Assembly (NCBI RefSeq): GCF_028476545.1
Contig: NW_026731901.1
Location: 1 to 64,000, forward strand
From: Physella acuta
Taxonomy: Eukaryota; Mollusca; Gastropoda; Physidae
Reading direction: 5' to 3'
DNA length: 64,000 nt
Under the pieces are notes generated by a model. It saw only the letters and a list, made by a program, of their open reading frames with translations, made no database searches and was not told the DNA's origin. Made by a program: the position numbers and the translations under genes. Shown here one piece after another: positions 1 through 11,229 of the stretch (position 1 is the stretch's first letter; every line of letters begins with the position of its first letter).

Positions 1-953
1 TTCCTTTCTCATTTATTTAAAAGCAATTCGCAAATTCCCCCCAAACTTCAGCAAATCCTGGCCAATTTGTTCCTCGACCGGAGCGAGCCCTTTTATCAGT
101 GTAAATTGATGTTTTTCTTTCCCCAATCTTTTCCCTGCAACTCGTGTCTATCTGTCTCTTTCTTCCACGAGAATCCCGTCTAAGATTGCTTATAAAATTG
201 TTTGTTTTACTTCATCTTGTCTTGCGGGGGTTCTAAAATTTACGATCCATGGACTCATTCGCAAAAAAAAAAAAAAAAAATGAGGGTTTGCGCTCGTTTA
301 GAAGACTGTACAATTTTAGTGAAAAGAACATAGATCTAGATCTATTTAAGAAAATTATATTTAAACACATCTGGGGTAAGGTGCGCGTCTCATGAAAGGT
401 GCACAGAATACAAAATTACTCAGTTTTCAAGATTGTATTTTATATTACAAAAATATGTTTTCTTAGAACGAAAAAAAAAAACAACTATATAATTTCAAGA
501 CGTGTTGACCGTGAAACAAATCAATTATACTTTCGCTACCTTGAATTTTTAGTTAATTCTTGTTTTCGAAAAAAAAAATTCAATATTCGTTAGAAAAAAA
601 AAATGTAAATTTAATAAGACTATTACAAATATTGTTGTAGCTTATGTATACAAGTGACAGACAACAAACACCAATTTAAAAAGCTCTCTGTACTCTGAAT
701 AGAGTCCCTGATTTAGAATCGTGCTATTCTACATTAAAAGTACGTTACGGTTGTCGATCAATGTATACAAACAAAAACTTTTTAGAATGTATGTTTACAA
801 TAATTCCCTTTACTAATTTACGTAAATAAAATGTGTTATGATATACTTGGGGAAAATAAATATTCAGACTCATAATTACATAAAGATATACAACTAATAA
901 GAGCTAATTACACTAACAAACCAATTAGAGACTATTTTTTTCAAGACTCAGCA
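1..953. other. AT-rich DNA, no gene seen
   Basis: AT-rich sequence with several A runs (for example 266-282 and 470-482). No conserved reading frame or repeat family is recognised. A minus-strand AATAAA lies at 11-16 and could serve as poly(A) signal if the frame at 954-1178 is a real terminal exon. Confidence 0.5.
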
Positions 954-1178
954 TTAAAAATAATGCCATCTAATTGTGCCATATTTTATCGTGCTTTTTA
1001 AAAAAACCATCAAATCTTCGCCTAAACCTAATTCTTTAGGTGTCAAATCTGATTTTTTTTTTCTTTTTAGTAACGAGGCTTTTGTCCTTTCCAAATTGGC
1101 AAGAATCTGTTCCGATGCGCCGAAGCGAATGTGCGCATTCATGCGTCGGCGCTTTTCTTGCGCGCTCAAAGATTTGCT
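954..1178 (-). CDS. Candidate terminal exon, basic helical C-terminus
   Basis: An open frame of 74 residues plus TAA begins right after a minus-strand acceptor with a long pyrimidine tract (TTTTCTCCCCTTCTCATCGAAG). The peptide starts SKSLSAQEKRRRMNAH, continues ASEQILANLERTKASLLKRKKK and ends GTIRWHYF. It is strongly basic and helix-prone, perhaps a short coiled coil or nuclear-targeting tail. Base composition over its 5' half is CpG-richer than the AT-rich flanks. No family is recognised. Against it: 74 codons can occur by chance, and the only AATAAA noticed is about 940 bases downstream. Confidence 0.22.
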   Translation of the reverse strand, partial: SKSLSAQEKRRRMNAHIRFGASEQILANLERTKASLLKRKKKSDLTPKELGLGEDLMVFLKSTIKYGTIRWHYF

Positions 1179-1463
1179 CTTCGATGAGAAGGGGAGAAAA
1201 CCGAACGAGAAAGTGTGATTTTAAGCTCTTCTGTATTAGAGGTTTAGAAATGGAGGAGTGGGTGGGCCTGTTCAAACGGAATTGAGGACAGCCGTTTAAC
1301 ATTGTTTAACCGTGAAACCGGGTTTAGCTGAGCCGCAGAATGCGACGTGTAAGAAACGGAGCAGGTTCCCACGAGTAAGCGAAAACGTGAGTGCGATTTA
1401 ATGTGAGTACATTCTATTTCAAGACAAAGCAAAATACTTTCTTTTTTATTTTTTTTTATTTTT

Positions 1464-1525
1464 TGGCGTTACAGAATTAGTCCCGTTTACATAATCAGAC
1501 CCGTTAACAGAATTAGTCCACTTCC
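1464..1525 (+). repeat. Short tandem repeat, ACAGAATTAGTCC motif
   Basis: Two exact and one diverged copy of a roughly 17-26 base motif (ACAGAATTAGTCC, ATAATCAGACCCGTT). No coding potential. It may be the edge of a small inverted-repeat element that also includes the hairpin at 1659-1704, but the link is not shown. Confidence 0.35.
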
Positions 1526-1658
1526 CCATTAACAACAATTCCACTCTGCACACGTGAGAGAGCGGTATAAACGTCACGTGCCTATAACGCATGCACAACA
1601 CATGCCAACAACGCAAACAATAGCTTTACGTATTTTTAACCCAAGTCCTCTAAAATTC

Positions 1659-1704
1659 TATCGATAATGGGTTATTCTTGAATCCGGAATAACCCATTAT
1701 CGAT
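1659..1704. repeat. Perfect 19-bp inverted repeat (hairpin)
   Basis: Arm TATCGATAATGGGTTATTC at 1659-1677 is followed by an 8-base spacer and its exact reverse complement at 1686-1704. Each arm carries ATCGAT. A perfect 19-bp pair is far beyond chance. Possible explanations are the end of a palindromic MITE, a hairpin-forming transcript, or a protein-binding palindrome. Confidence 0.9.
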
Positions 1705-2349
1705 AAGTTCACCCCACCCCCCTTGTTAACAAAGAAATCAATCATCTTTTTTTTTTTAAAATAAGTGTTCGCGAGAGTGGGTATGCTGAAAGCCTCTCCC
1801 CCACCCCACACCCCCACCCCACACCCCACTCACCAACAATCAGGCCTTAACCACCGTGTCAAAAAAAAAAAAAAAAAGAAAAAGAAAAAAAAAAGTTTCG
1901 AACAAGGCAGTCGACCGTGAAAATCGCTCCCGTACTGATGTCTTAATTGAGGCGTTGATTGTGTTAGCACACGCCCCATCAGGAGCCGCTATCCAATCAT
2001 TTTAAAATAAAAGAAAGAAAAGAAAAAATAAACATACCGCTTCGAATAACGAACGCATAAGGTAATAAAAACATTACTCAAGCTATAGCCCAGGAGAATT
2101 TAAGTAAATGAATTTTATTCTAATTATTGAATGAAAAAAAAAACGTACTTCTATTATAACATTTTTTTTCCTAATTATTTAATGAAGGCATTAAATCATT
2201 ACGGAGTAATTGAACTCATTAACTGCTATCGATGGACTTTATGGCAAATGAGTTTTAAGCCCAATTACAAAAATAAATCGTTAGTTGTTTCACAAATGCT
2301 CTCTGAAAATTGTCTCTTCTATGTAAGTTAAACATCAATACTTTTTTCA
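1705..2349. other. Non-coding DNA with homopolymers
   Basis: Contains a C-rich CCCCACAC-type block near 1797-1828, an A-rich run at 1861-1893, then AT-rich sequence. No gene or known element is recognised. Confidence 0.5.
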
Positions 2350-2630
2350 AGGCTACATTCAAAGTGTCTTCTTGTCTGTTTCAATGTGTCTTTGTTCCTC
2401 TTTCAATGTGTCCTAATTAAATGTGTCTCCATGCCCTCTTCAAAGTGTCTATATGCCCCCTTTAATGTGTCATCACTGTTTAATATGTCTCAATGCCCCT
2501 TGCAATAAGTGCTCATGCCCAGCTCACTGTTTCCATGCCCCCCCCCCAATGTATCCCCATGCGCCTACTCAATATCTCTATACCCCTCTAATAAGTGCTC
2601 ATGACCCGCTCCAATATGCCTTCAACCCTT
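2350..2630 (+). repeat. Degenerate ~24-bp minisatellite
   Basis: About eleven diverged copies of a unit like TTCAATGTGTCTCCATGCCC. The repeat produces a proline/cysteine-rich open frame, which I regard as an artefact of repetition rather than a protein. Confidence 0.7.
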
Positions 2631-2638
2631 ACCAACAG

Positions 2639-2747
2639 AAGACGCATCTGGAAACTCTGATGACGATGTCGCCCGCTAATTCTGTACAAATCATCACTTT
2701 GTATGGAGCTCAGAAACTTCCCCCGATAAACGTTATTACAGAAAACC
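2639..2747 (+). CDS. Weak exon candidate
   Basis: Preceded by a pyrimidine-rich stretch ending CCAACAG and followed by GTGAGTTT. One frame is open throughout (KTHLETLMTMSPANS, then QIITLYGAQKLPP); the other two contain stops. No family is recognised. The pyrimidine tract belongs to the preceding minisatellite, so the acceptor may be accidental. Confidence 0.15.
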
Positions 2748-4830
2748 GTGAGTTTAATAACATGGCAACTTGGTTAAATGTAAATATAAGTGTCGACTGA
2801 CAGAGATTTGACCATTGACACTCTATGAATGAAAACAATACCCCCCACCACCGTTTTAAAGTTTATTTTATAGAGGGAGTCGCCCAAATCAGAGTACAGT
2901 GGAGAGAGGTGCGTGCCTCCCTATGCTCTACAATGGGTCTACAGAAATGATGATGATGATAATGATGTATTACAAAGTTACATTGATCTAAGTGTTTTTC
3001 GTTTGCTTGTTTTTTTTAAACTACCAATACCACGAAATTTGATCAATGCGACCCTTGAATCAAGGAGTGTTGCCAAATAGTCTAGCCTTCAAACATCTAA
3101 CGCTGTAAAACTGTTTTTCTCGTATTTCTTCCCAGCGACCACCCCCTCGTTAAACCACATCTTCAAGTATCCTCAATATATACAAGCAACACGTGATGTA
3201 ACACAAAAAACGACCCCCCCCCCCCATCCCCACCCAAGGATTGCTGAAAGAGCCTGAATGAGCGTTCAAACGTCGTATCGATCGGGTTCTCTCCCCTGGC
3301 CCGTGGGGCTCAGCGCTGAAGCGATCACCCCGGCCGCTCCCCCCCTTGTCTAAACACCCCTGCCTCAAAGTGCTGAATAGGGGAGCTTGTGCGGTGAAAC
3401 ACCCCAAGGTGCCTCTATAATGGCTGCTTATTATCGCTTCTTAACGAGAAATAATCGTAGCTCTGCCAATACATTCAATTTTTTCCCCTTTAATCCTGTC
3501 TTAACAATTTTTTTCTGCTTTTTTTTTCAACCAATTTTTTACCCCAATTTTAATACATTTTTGTTTTATTGTATTAAAGAAAAAATGCGGTGTTTATTTA
3601 AATAACCGGAAAATTATTTTGCAGAATCCCCAACCCCTACTTTCCCCACCCCTCTTTCTGTAACTGTTGTGGAAACATTGCGAGTTCGATAATTGCTTAA
3701 TGACAGCTAGACAGGACAGAAACGACAGCAGGAAAAATCACAAATCATAAAACGTCCGAATTATTGCATTTTGACGGAAATAATTACCTCGACATTAAAG
3801 TCATCAAATCCATCACTGAAAATTGATTTTATTTTCATTTTGGTAAATTTCTCTTAACATTATTTGCAACGGCTTTATTTAGCGTACCAGCCCCCCCCCC
3901 TTACGCACACACACAGACATACATACACACAGTAGTATACCTTTTCAGAGCGCGGCATTAAAAAAAATAAATAACGTACATTGATTGATGTAATGTATTA
4001 CATTTGTAAGAAAAGTTGATGTCTTTCCCTTTATGTTGTGTAGGAAGTACAAACAAAATATCACTAAAATATCAAATACAATGGCGTCCTTTAAAACAAA
4101 TTGATTGAATTTTTAGAACATACATTATGTTTTGAGATAGTATGTAAAGCCCTTAAACGCATACTAAAGCATACGTATTATAGCAATACATACATCTGTT
4201 ACTGTAAATATTTGTAGTAGTCAAACTGAAGCCTCTTAGAACATTCAATTAACTTTAATTAAACCGTCATTAAGATGTAATTAAGACTGAACCATATCGG
4301 TACCACAAACACAACGATCGGTAAATCCCCCCCCCACCCCCCTCCCCTCACAATCTCGTTTCACTCAGGCTCCAAAAATGACAGTCCCTTTCTCTGTAAA
4401 GGGATTACAGTCCCATCAACCCTCCCCCCTCCCTCAGCCCTTCTCTGTCTCAGTTTTCGACCCACCGGGATCGACCAATTAATTTGTCTCAAACAATCGA
4501 CACACGGATAAAGTATCGCCCGATGGCGATTCCATTGTTTGTTTAGCTTGATTTCCGTATCCGGGTACCGTTTCGCGAGGAATCGATACCTGAGCTCTCC
4601 GTCGCTGCACGATACCGGCATCGCACGATGCGAGCCGGGGTTAGTTCACGCATGCGCGCTATCAATATTCCAGAAATCTATACATTATTCCATCATAGAT
4701 CACATTTGATTGGTGGGTAGTTTCTTTCTTACGCTTGCCTGCGGTTTTGAAAAAAAAAATATCATATAGATTGTTTTCAAAGTTTCACCTAAAAGGACAC
4801 AAATTTAATGTTACACGATAAAGAACTAGG
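2748..4830. other. Non-coding DNA, no clear gene
   Basis: Holds C runs (3211-3223, 3890-3900, 4327-4334), a CA-rich patch near 3905-3930 and AT-rich sequence. The minus strand has an 86-codon open frame at 4361-4621 with mixed composition (start MPVSCSDGELRYRF) just below an NRF1-like ACGCATGCGCGC at about 4650. It could be a 5' exon, but splice sites and homology are not convincing. Confidence 0.4.
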
Positions 4831-5131
4831 GATGACCTGGTCTGGAGGGTTAGCGCATCATTGCTAACACAGAAGTCCAGAGTTCGGACCCCTGGGCAGA
4901 TAAGGCACGGTATCTGAGGACAGCTCATAATCTAGTAGATAAAACTCCAAAATCAAACAACTGCTGCCTTGTAGTTTCTTCTTGGATGGACCCAGGCTTA
5001 TGAAAGCAAAGCCAAAAAGAAAAGCAGGTTGAAATCGGAGTCAACGGCCTATATGGCACATAACAAGTTGACACGTAATACTGAAGTGTAAAGTTCTCCA
5101 ATGTTAAAATTAAGAACGAAGAAGAAGAAGG
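4831..5131 (+). mobile_element. SINE-B copy, full-length but diverged
   Basis: tRNA-like head with box B-like AGAGTTCGGACCCC, then the shared body CAACTGCTGCCTTGTAGTTT, GGAGTCAACGGCCTATATGG and ACAAGTTGACACGTAATACT, ending TTAAGAACGAAGAAGAAGAA. The (GAA)n tail is diagnostic of the family in this window. Seven copies are found here on both strands. Confidence 0.85.
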
Positions 5132-7017
5132 AAAAGTGAAGGACACACAGCTAAATCCACAGGGTTGAGTAAGTTTTACCTAAAGAGCATTGACATCTCA
5201 TACCTTTTGCGGGCTGACGTTTTCCGAGATCGACTTGAGTAACACAATAACACAAAAAGTTAAAATAACTACCCTCTCTCCCCTCCAATTTTTACACTTA
5301 GACTAACGTTAACATAACATACTACCCCTTCCCCCTTTCGTGAGCCAGATCTGCAATGCCATAAAAAAAAATATCTGAAGTTACATATCTTGACCCCCTC
5401 CCCCAATCGCTTTCCTGGTCGACTCATGGACTTATTTTCCTCTGTATATCTCGTGCCAGATTGATAAAAAAAAAACCCACACAGTTACGCTAATTAAACG
5501 GCAAGGATTAATTTAATAAACCAATCATTTATCCAATTAAGATTAGGGTAATCATCATTAGCCGTGATTTGGTTTAATGATAGATTACCTGACATGCTCA
5601 TATGTGTATAACTTGGCGAGTACCTTAATTGCCATCATATCAGGATTTATAAAAAGTACATTGGTTTTATATAGGCCTACATATATATCAATGATACGTG
5701 AATAATTTATATTAGCCAAAGGCTTAAGATCTGTCTTACCCTCTAAATCTCCTGAGTTGCTAAGTCCATAAATTAAGACACAACTCAACACAACAATTGA
5801 ATATATTTTTTTTTTTCTATTTCCCCACCAAACAGAGAATCGGATGAACGTGTTTGCAGGTAGCTTTATTTCAAAATGAAGATTGATTATTTTTTTTTTC
5901 AAAATTAAAACTTAATGAGAATCAATTGTTGGAGTTTGTTTTTAATTCCAGAGCTTCCGGTTGATTGAGCCGGCACAACAGCTATAGTGGGGAGCGGTGT
6001 TTTAGTTGTATTAAAAAAAAACAAAATTGGACGCGCGGAATTCTTGTTTAAATTTTACGAAACAAAAGATGCGTGCGCGCGTGTGTAAGCGAGGGGGCGG
6101 GGGGGGGGGGGGGTAGAGGATTGATTTACCGTCTATTGAAATAGCACCCCCAACACACATACACCCTTACCTTTTACTCTTTTAATTCCCTCCCCCCCAC
6201 ACACACACACAGACACTCACACAGAAAACTCCTGCAACCTTTTCGGTCTATCAATTGTTTCTGTTGCCTCTCCAAACGCGTAACCCCCCAAACCTCACCA
6301 CAGCCCCTCTACTTGATGGTCAACCAAACTTATTTTACTCCCAAACTCGTCTCTTGCTCCACCCCCCCCCCCTCCTCTCTCTTGCATTTCAACCAAACTT
6401 CTTTTACTTCCTTCTAACCGAAAAACCTACCCCCCCCCCTCCTCACCATTGTGACACAAACTACTCTTTTATTTTCAACATTCCCCCCCACTCGCGTCTT
6501 CCTCGGTCTACTGAATTGCTCCTATTATCCCCCCACCCCCTCCCCCACACTCCTCTGTGTCACGTGACAGGTAGCGGACTTTAAAAAAATGGGAGGAAAA
6601 ATAAAACAATAGTGGGAGGGAGTGGGAGGCGGGGGTGGTATTGAACTCGTTTTACGAGAAGCGTATGTCAACTAATATGACATGATAGTCCTTGGATGTC
6701 ATATTGATGTCACTCAAGTGACAATGGGAGGAGGGGGGGGGGAATCAAAGGAGGGAGGTGACCCGTGAGTGAGGCTGTACCACGTGATTTAGTGAGCCCG
6801 GGGTACCGCTGGTGAGGGAGACCCACTACCCACAGGGTGACGTTAAGTAACGGGACCTGTCCTCTAATGCGATTAGCCGGCGATGAGGAGAGGGGATGAT
6901 GGGGGATAACGATGACGGTGGAGGTGACGGATAGAGGATGAACTTTGGTTGAAAATTGGTTTGATTTTTTTCATTTTTTTTTTGTTACTGTCGCATGTGA
7001 AATGGCGTGTGTTAGTG
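5132..7017. other. Non-coding DNA with strand-biased tracts
   Basis: 5491-5580 is dense in TAAT/ATTA homeodomain-type cores. 6130-6560 is a long C/T-rich block with C runs and CACACA. 6595-6930 is G/A-rich with many GGG triplets. No gene is recognised. The apparent open frame at 5585-5902 on the minus strand has no proper start codon and is very AT-rich. Confidence 0.5.
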
Positions 7018-7280
7018 GAGATTGTTATTATTGGATACTTTTTTTTTAATCGAAGGGATTGGTATTATGGGTTGTTTTATTGGATACGTTTTTAAATCAA
7101 AAGGGATTGATTAAATGGTCTGTTATTATTGAATACGTTTTTAAATCGAAAGGATTGATATTATGGATTGTTATTATTGAACACTTTTTTTTAATCGAAG
7201 GGATTGGTATTAGGGATTGATATTATTGGATACGTTTTGAAATCGAAGGTAATTATTTTAGGGACTGTTATTAGAGCATA
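7018..7280 (+). repeat. ~60-bp tandem repeat, about four units
   Basis: Diverged units built around GGGATTGGTATTATGG, TGTTATTATTGAATACG and TTTTTAAATCGAAGG. Period is about 58-64 bases; AT-rich and non-coding. Confidence 0.8.
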
Positions 7281-7377
7281 CGATTTTGGATAGATGGCAA
7301 AAGAGGGGTTGATATTAGAGAGAGTTATTGGTGAACACATTTTTGTGGGTGAATGTTGAAAGTTATAATGACGAATG

Positions 7378-7612
7378 AAGTAAAGTTCCTCTTTAGATCT
7401 AGCGATTCATTGGGCAGATGACGTAGAGTTAATATATTTCTTGAGGTCAATATATATATGAAGGGATAAAGTGGTCTGCACTATGCCCAGCCACCTTTAC
7501 TCTTTTCAAACGTAAGTTTGGTACTCATCCGAGCTGGGTAGACACAGGGACGTTCGACAGTATCAAGTTTGAACAGAGATCCGAACACGAGACCTTCGGG
7601 TTAGCAGCCTAA
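7378..7612 (-). mobile_element. SINE-A copy, 5'-truncated
   Basis: Read on the minus strand it carries box B (GTTCGGATCTCTG), the CCCAGCTCGGATGAGTACC-type core, the GGCATAGTGCAGACCAC-type core and a tail ending GGAACTTTACTT. The box A head is missing. Confidence 0.85.
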
Positions 7613-8560
7613 CAATACATTTGTGTGGATTAATCTTAAGGTAAGAAACCTGATGAATCCTGCCACATGGAATTTAGTGAATATAATTCATAAAGTTCTT
7701 GGTAGGTTAAAGGTTTAAGATGATCGACCTCGGAGATGGAGATGCATTTGTCGAAGGTTTAGTACAAAACATGAACAAAGCAAAGAGTGGACATTGATGT
7801 ATAAATAACTGTTGCCGCGTACACGTCCACATATGTACACATACAGATATGTATATGTACACAGAAGTGGATATCAACACTGGACTCATTCAACGTGTTG
7901 CATACTTCTATCCGTATTTTTACATTTTTACTATTCGTCACTTATGTTTATATGTGTAGTGAGATGCTTTTTTTTAAATGTAGGTGGTAAAAAATGTACG
8001 TTAATATTCTATTAGAAAAACATTTTAAAATGTTTGACAGTGGACGAATGCACTGATATAGTGTTGTGGGTTCATTTAAAACAACATGAAGCATGTACAA
8101 AAAGGTTGGGGAAAAATGCCCATTTAGTCTGGGCAAGATGTATTTTGGTTAGTATACAGTGTCGAATAATAAAAAGTTGATATATTATAACAGAACAGTA
8201 CAGCGAAAAGCATACATGGTTTCATATGTAAACTAAAAACATATTATTGATATGTTTTATGATTCTTACTGTTTTATGTTGTATGACAGGTCTATTTAAA
8301 AAAAAACAAACAACAACAACGCTATGTTTGTTCAATTATGCATGGGAGAGAAGAAACATGACATGAGTATTTCTTCTACAACAGATACGGGCCAATGGTT
8401 TACTTGTTTTAATGGTTATATTATTATTTTATTAATTTATAAATTCGACACAACAAAATATAATATGATAAAAAATCAAGTTGTATGCGAGGAAAAAATA
8501 AACTATATGTCAGTGTTTATAAAAGTGTACATATATGCGTGTGCACATACGTTATATATC

Positions 8561-8565
<5 letters not shown>
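7613..8565. other. AT-rich non-coding DNA
   Basis: Includes TACACATACAGATATG-type short repeats (7830-7870) leading toward an (AT)n array. Nothing gene-like is seen. Confidence 0.5.

Positions 8566-8650
<85 letters not shown>
8566..8650. repeat. (AT)n microsatellite
   Basis: Perfect AT dinucleotide array of about 85 bases. It generates spurious YIYI open frames on both strands. Confidence 0.97.
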
Positions 8651-8653
<3 letters not shown>

Positions 8654-8738
8654 TTCACTTATACACTTATATATAACTATTATAACTGAACATGCATAAT
8701 AAACATATAGATCTAGTAAAAATGGTTGTCTAACTTAC

Positions 8739-8800
8739 GTCTGTCGGGGCATCCATCTCGAATCATATCCACGAACACAACCAGTGCTAATAATATCCAT
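8739..8800 (-). CDS. Candidate first coding exon, minus strand
   Basis: A consensus donor GTAAGT (minus strand, 8733-8738) ends the segment. Two starts are possible: ATG at 8754-8756 gives MDAPTD with a phase-0 donor; ATG at 8798-8800 gives MDIISTGCVRGYDSRWMPRQ with a phase-2 donor. A CpG-rich block lies immediately upstream on this strand, so the layout fits a promoter plus a short first exon. Transcription would run toward position 1; no following exon is identified. If it belongs to the same gene as the coiled-coil exon at 29 kb it would be an internal alternative start. Confidence 0.3.
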
Positions 8801-9120
8801 GGGGCGTCAGTTTAAGTCAATCATCGGGCTCAGGCGCCCCCCTATCTTGAGTGCCACCCCACTTGACAGTCACACCATCTACCATTATCCACAGCGCACA
8901 CTGTTGCTCCGACGTAACAACAACAGCACCGTCCCACGGCCGGCGAACAAACCGTGAATGAACCAGGGCCGGTAACTCTGAATTTTTCACCCTGCATTCG
9001 ATTATCGCCGCTCGGCGGTCGGAGTGTTGCTGCGCCTACCCCTCCCCTCCCGTAGTCTCGTCACGGCTTGCCTTGCAGTAACATGTTGGAGTCGTGCGCG
9101 CGCATGCGTGCTATTATTAG
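8801..9120 (-). promoter_or_regulatory. CpG-rich promoter-like block
   Basis: Markedly richer in CG dinucleotides than its surroundings (for example CCCACGGCCGGCG, ATCGCCGCTCGGCGGTCGG) with an NRF1-like GCGCGCATGCGTGC near 9097-9110. No TATA box is obvious. Orientation is inferred from the donor-bounded exon at 8739-8800. Confidence 0.35.
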
Positions 9121-9375
9121 CCTATGATAGAGCGGTACGTAGTACTACACCGTGAAGACATGCTGCGGGTGGGGGGAAGCAGGTTAGCAATTAATTAACA
9201 TAGTTAATGAACGTGTAGAAACAGTGTCCTGGCTTGACCGAGGAATACCTTCACAACAGACAGAAAGTGATCCCAGGTGCTTTAACTTAACTACAAGAAA
9301 ACAAAACTTGCTAAGTTATCCAATCTCCAGAGTATTGGCACAAGTAGTTAACGACAATAGACTCTTCCAAAAATA

Positions 9376-9546
9376 GGTGTGTTAGGTTGTTTCTACTGCA
9401 TCAATATCATATTCAGTTTTAGGGTCAGAAATTAGGTTTAAGGCTATGACAGGCTATAGGTTATTATTTTAGGTTAAGGATAAGCTTATTGTTGTCAAAT
9501 GAAGATTATAATAGCTTTTTGTATACTATAATTAACCTAACACCCC
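9376..9546. mobile_element. Small TIR element with TA flanks (MITE-like)
   Basis: Ends GGTGTGTTAGGTT and, reversed, GGGGTGTTAGGTT match at 12 of 13 positions and are flanked on both sides by TA. The 171-bp length, TA target and absence of coding capacity fit a non-autonomous Tc1/mariner-type MITE. The TIR is short, so the call is tentative. Confidence 0.45.
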
Positions 9547-9827
9547 TATTGTAAGATGATTCCATGTGTGTAATATTATCGGTCGCCAATAACACATCTT
9601 TTAATTGGGGCATGCTATAAATGAAACACTAAACAATGTATAGATAATTGTATAGATTAAAAATGCATAATTAATATTTTATCTCTATACACAATCATTT
9701 TTTGAAGGAATGATATTAATTGCTTAATTAAAAATTAATTGATCCCGCATAACAAAAATGAAATGAACGCCTTTTCCTGTTTAAGAATCGTTTAAGATTC
9801 TTGCGAAAAACGGAATAGAGATATTTA

Positions 9828-10262
9828 GCAATTGTGGATGAATGGCGATGGTGGATAAGGCTAGGTGGATAAGGCTGGGTGGATAAGGCAGGTGAATGGA
9901 TTTGGTGGATGGTGGATGGGATGTAGTAGGTGGGGTTGGGTGGATGGGATTGGTGGATAAGGCTGAGTGGATGGTGTAGGCGGATGGGGCATGTGGATGG
10001 GACTGGGTGGATAATGCCGGGTGGATGGGGATGGTAGATGGTGGATGGGACTGGCAGATGGAGTTGGTGGATGGGGCTCTTGGATTGGGCATGTGGATGA
10101 GGTTGATGGATGTGGCTTGTGGATGAGGATCGGTGGATAAAGCTGGGTGGATGAGACTGGCACATGGAGTAGGTGGAGGGTGGAAGGGTGGATGGGACTT
10201 GGTGGATGGGGCGAGGTGGAGCGGAGAGGGTGGATGAGTCTGAGTGGATGGTATATGTGAAT
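9828..10262 (+). repeat. ~15-bp GGTGGATGGG minisatellite
   Basis: About 28 variable copies of GGTGGATGGGACTG-like units with 13-17 base spacing. The H/P/S-rich minus-strand frames across it are repeat translations, not genes. Confidence 0.92.
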
Positions 10263-10360
10263 AGGGATAAGTGTGTTTCACTCGGCTAAAGAAAATTCCT
10301 CACGACAACAACAAATTGACCGTTCGATTATGTCTTAAAACTGACAAAGCTGTTAAACAC

Positions 10361-10565
10361 GGATTAACTTTAATCCCCGATTAACTTAACCAACCCACGG
10401 GGGTCAGAGGGTGAGCACTGATTAACCAAACTAATAATCCCCACGCACGTGCCGTGATCCCTGGATTAATCCCATCCCCACAACAACTGCCGCGATGGCA
10501 GCTGGTCAAGTCGGTTAGTGTTCCGACTAATTCAGGCGAACTCCACACATCTCGGGAACTAATCC
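10361..10565. promoter_or_regulatory. Cluster of TAATCC/GGATTA sites
   Basis: Six matches to the K50 homeodomain (Otx/Pitx/Goosecoid class) core TAATCC fall within 205 bases: 10361, 10371, 10435, the overlapping pair GGATTAATCC at 10463-10472, and 10560. Chance expectation on both strands is about 0.1. The stretch is otherwise complex and CpG-containing. Enhancer function is inferred. Confidence 0.4.
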
Positions 10566-11229
10566 ACGCCACACTTCAACCCATACTACACGTGCATTTA
10601 AAAAAAAAAGAGTAAGCTACAGTAGGCAAACTAGACTTTAAATTCGACAGGTGGAGTAGAGTATACCTATAACCTGTCTCATTTTTTTTTAAATCGTACC
10701 AATATCGAACCCGTTTCTTTAAACAATACGTATTTCTCTTCATTTCTGAACCATTTTACCCTATCGATTATATAAAATTGCGGGGGGGGGGGGGTGATAT
10801 TTCCGTGTACAACAACTAAGACAACCCTAGTCACGCGACTAGTCCATACGCCACAGCAACAAATCTAGATGTCGGGATTGTAACCTTAGGGTCCTCCTTT
10901 GCAACATAGGGTGGGGGGGGGGGGGGTTGGGGGGGGGGGGGAGATGGGGGGGGGGGATCAAAGCATGCCTGACTAATGACCCGGAACGTGGGGCGGGTTG
11001 TTGACTCGTGAACTGCACCATCACCACCTAGCTACCTGAACCCGCTACCGTTTTACCTTCCACTGGGTGCTAAGCCAATAGAAAAATGCATAAAACTACA
11101 ATACTACATCTCTGGGAGTAGGGGTTGGGGGACGATAATACAACACAAGCAATAGATTTAAGTTATAGTGTTGTGTTCAGTACATTACAAAATGTTGAAA
11201 CGTATTACATTTGGCGATTAGAAGTTAAT
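10566..11229. other. Non-coding DNA with poly-G tracts
   Basis: G runs at about 10781-10792 and through 10910-10957 could form quadruplexes. No gene is recognised. Confidence 0.5.

Noticed and set aside
9728-10281. Overlapping minus-strand frames rich in His/Pro/Ser up to 166 codons
   Set aside because: They are translations of the GGTGGATGGG minisatellite in three frames at once; no start context or splice evidence.
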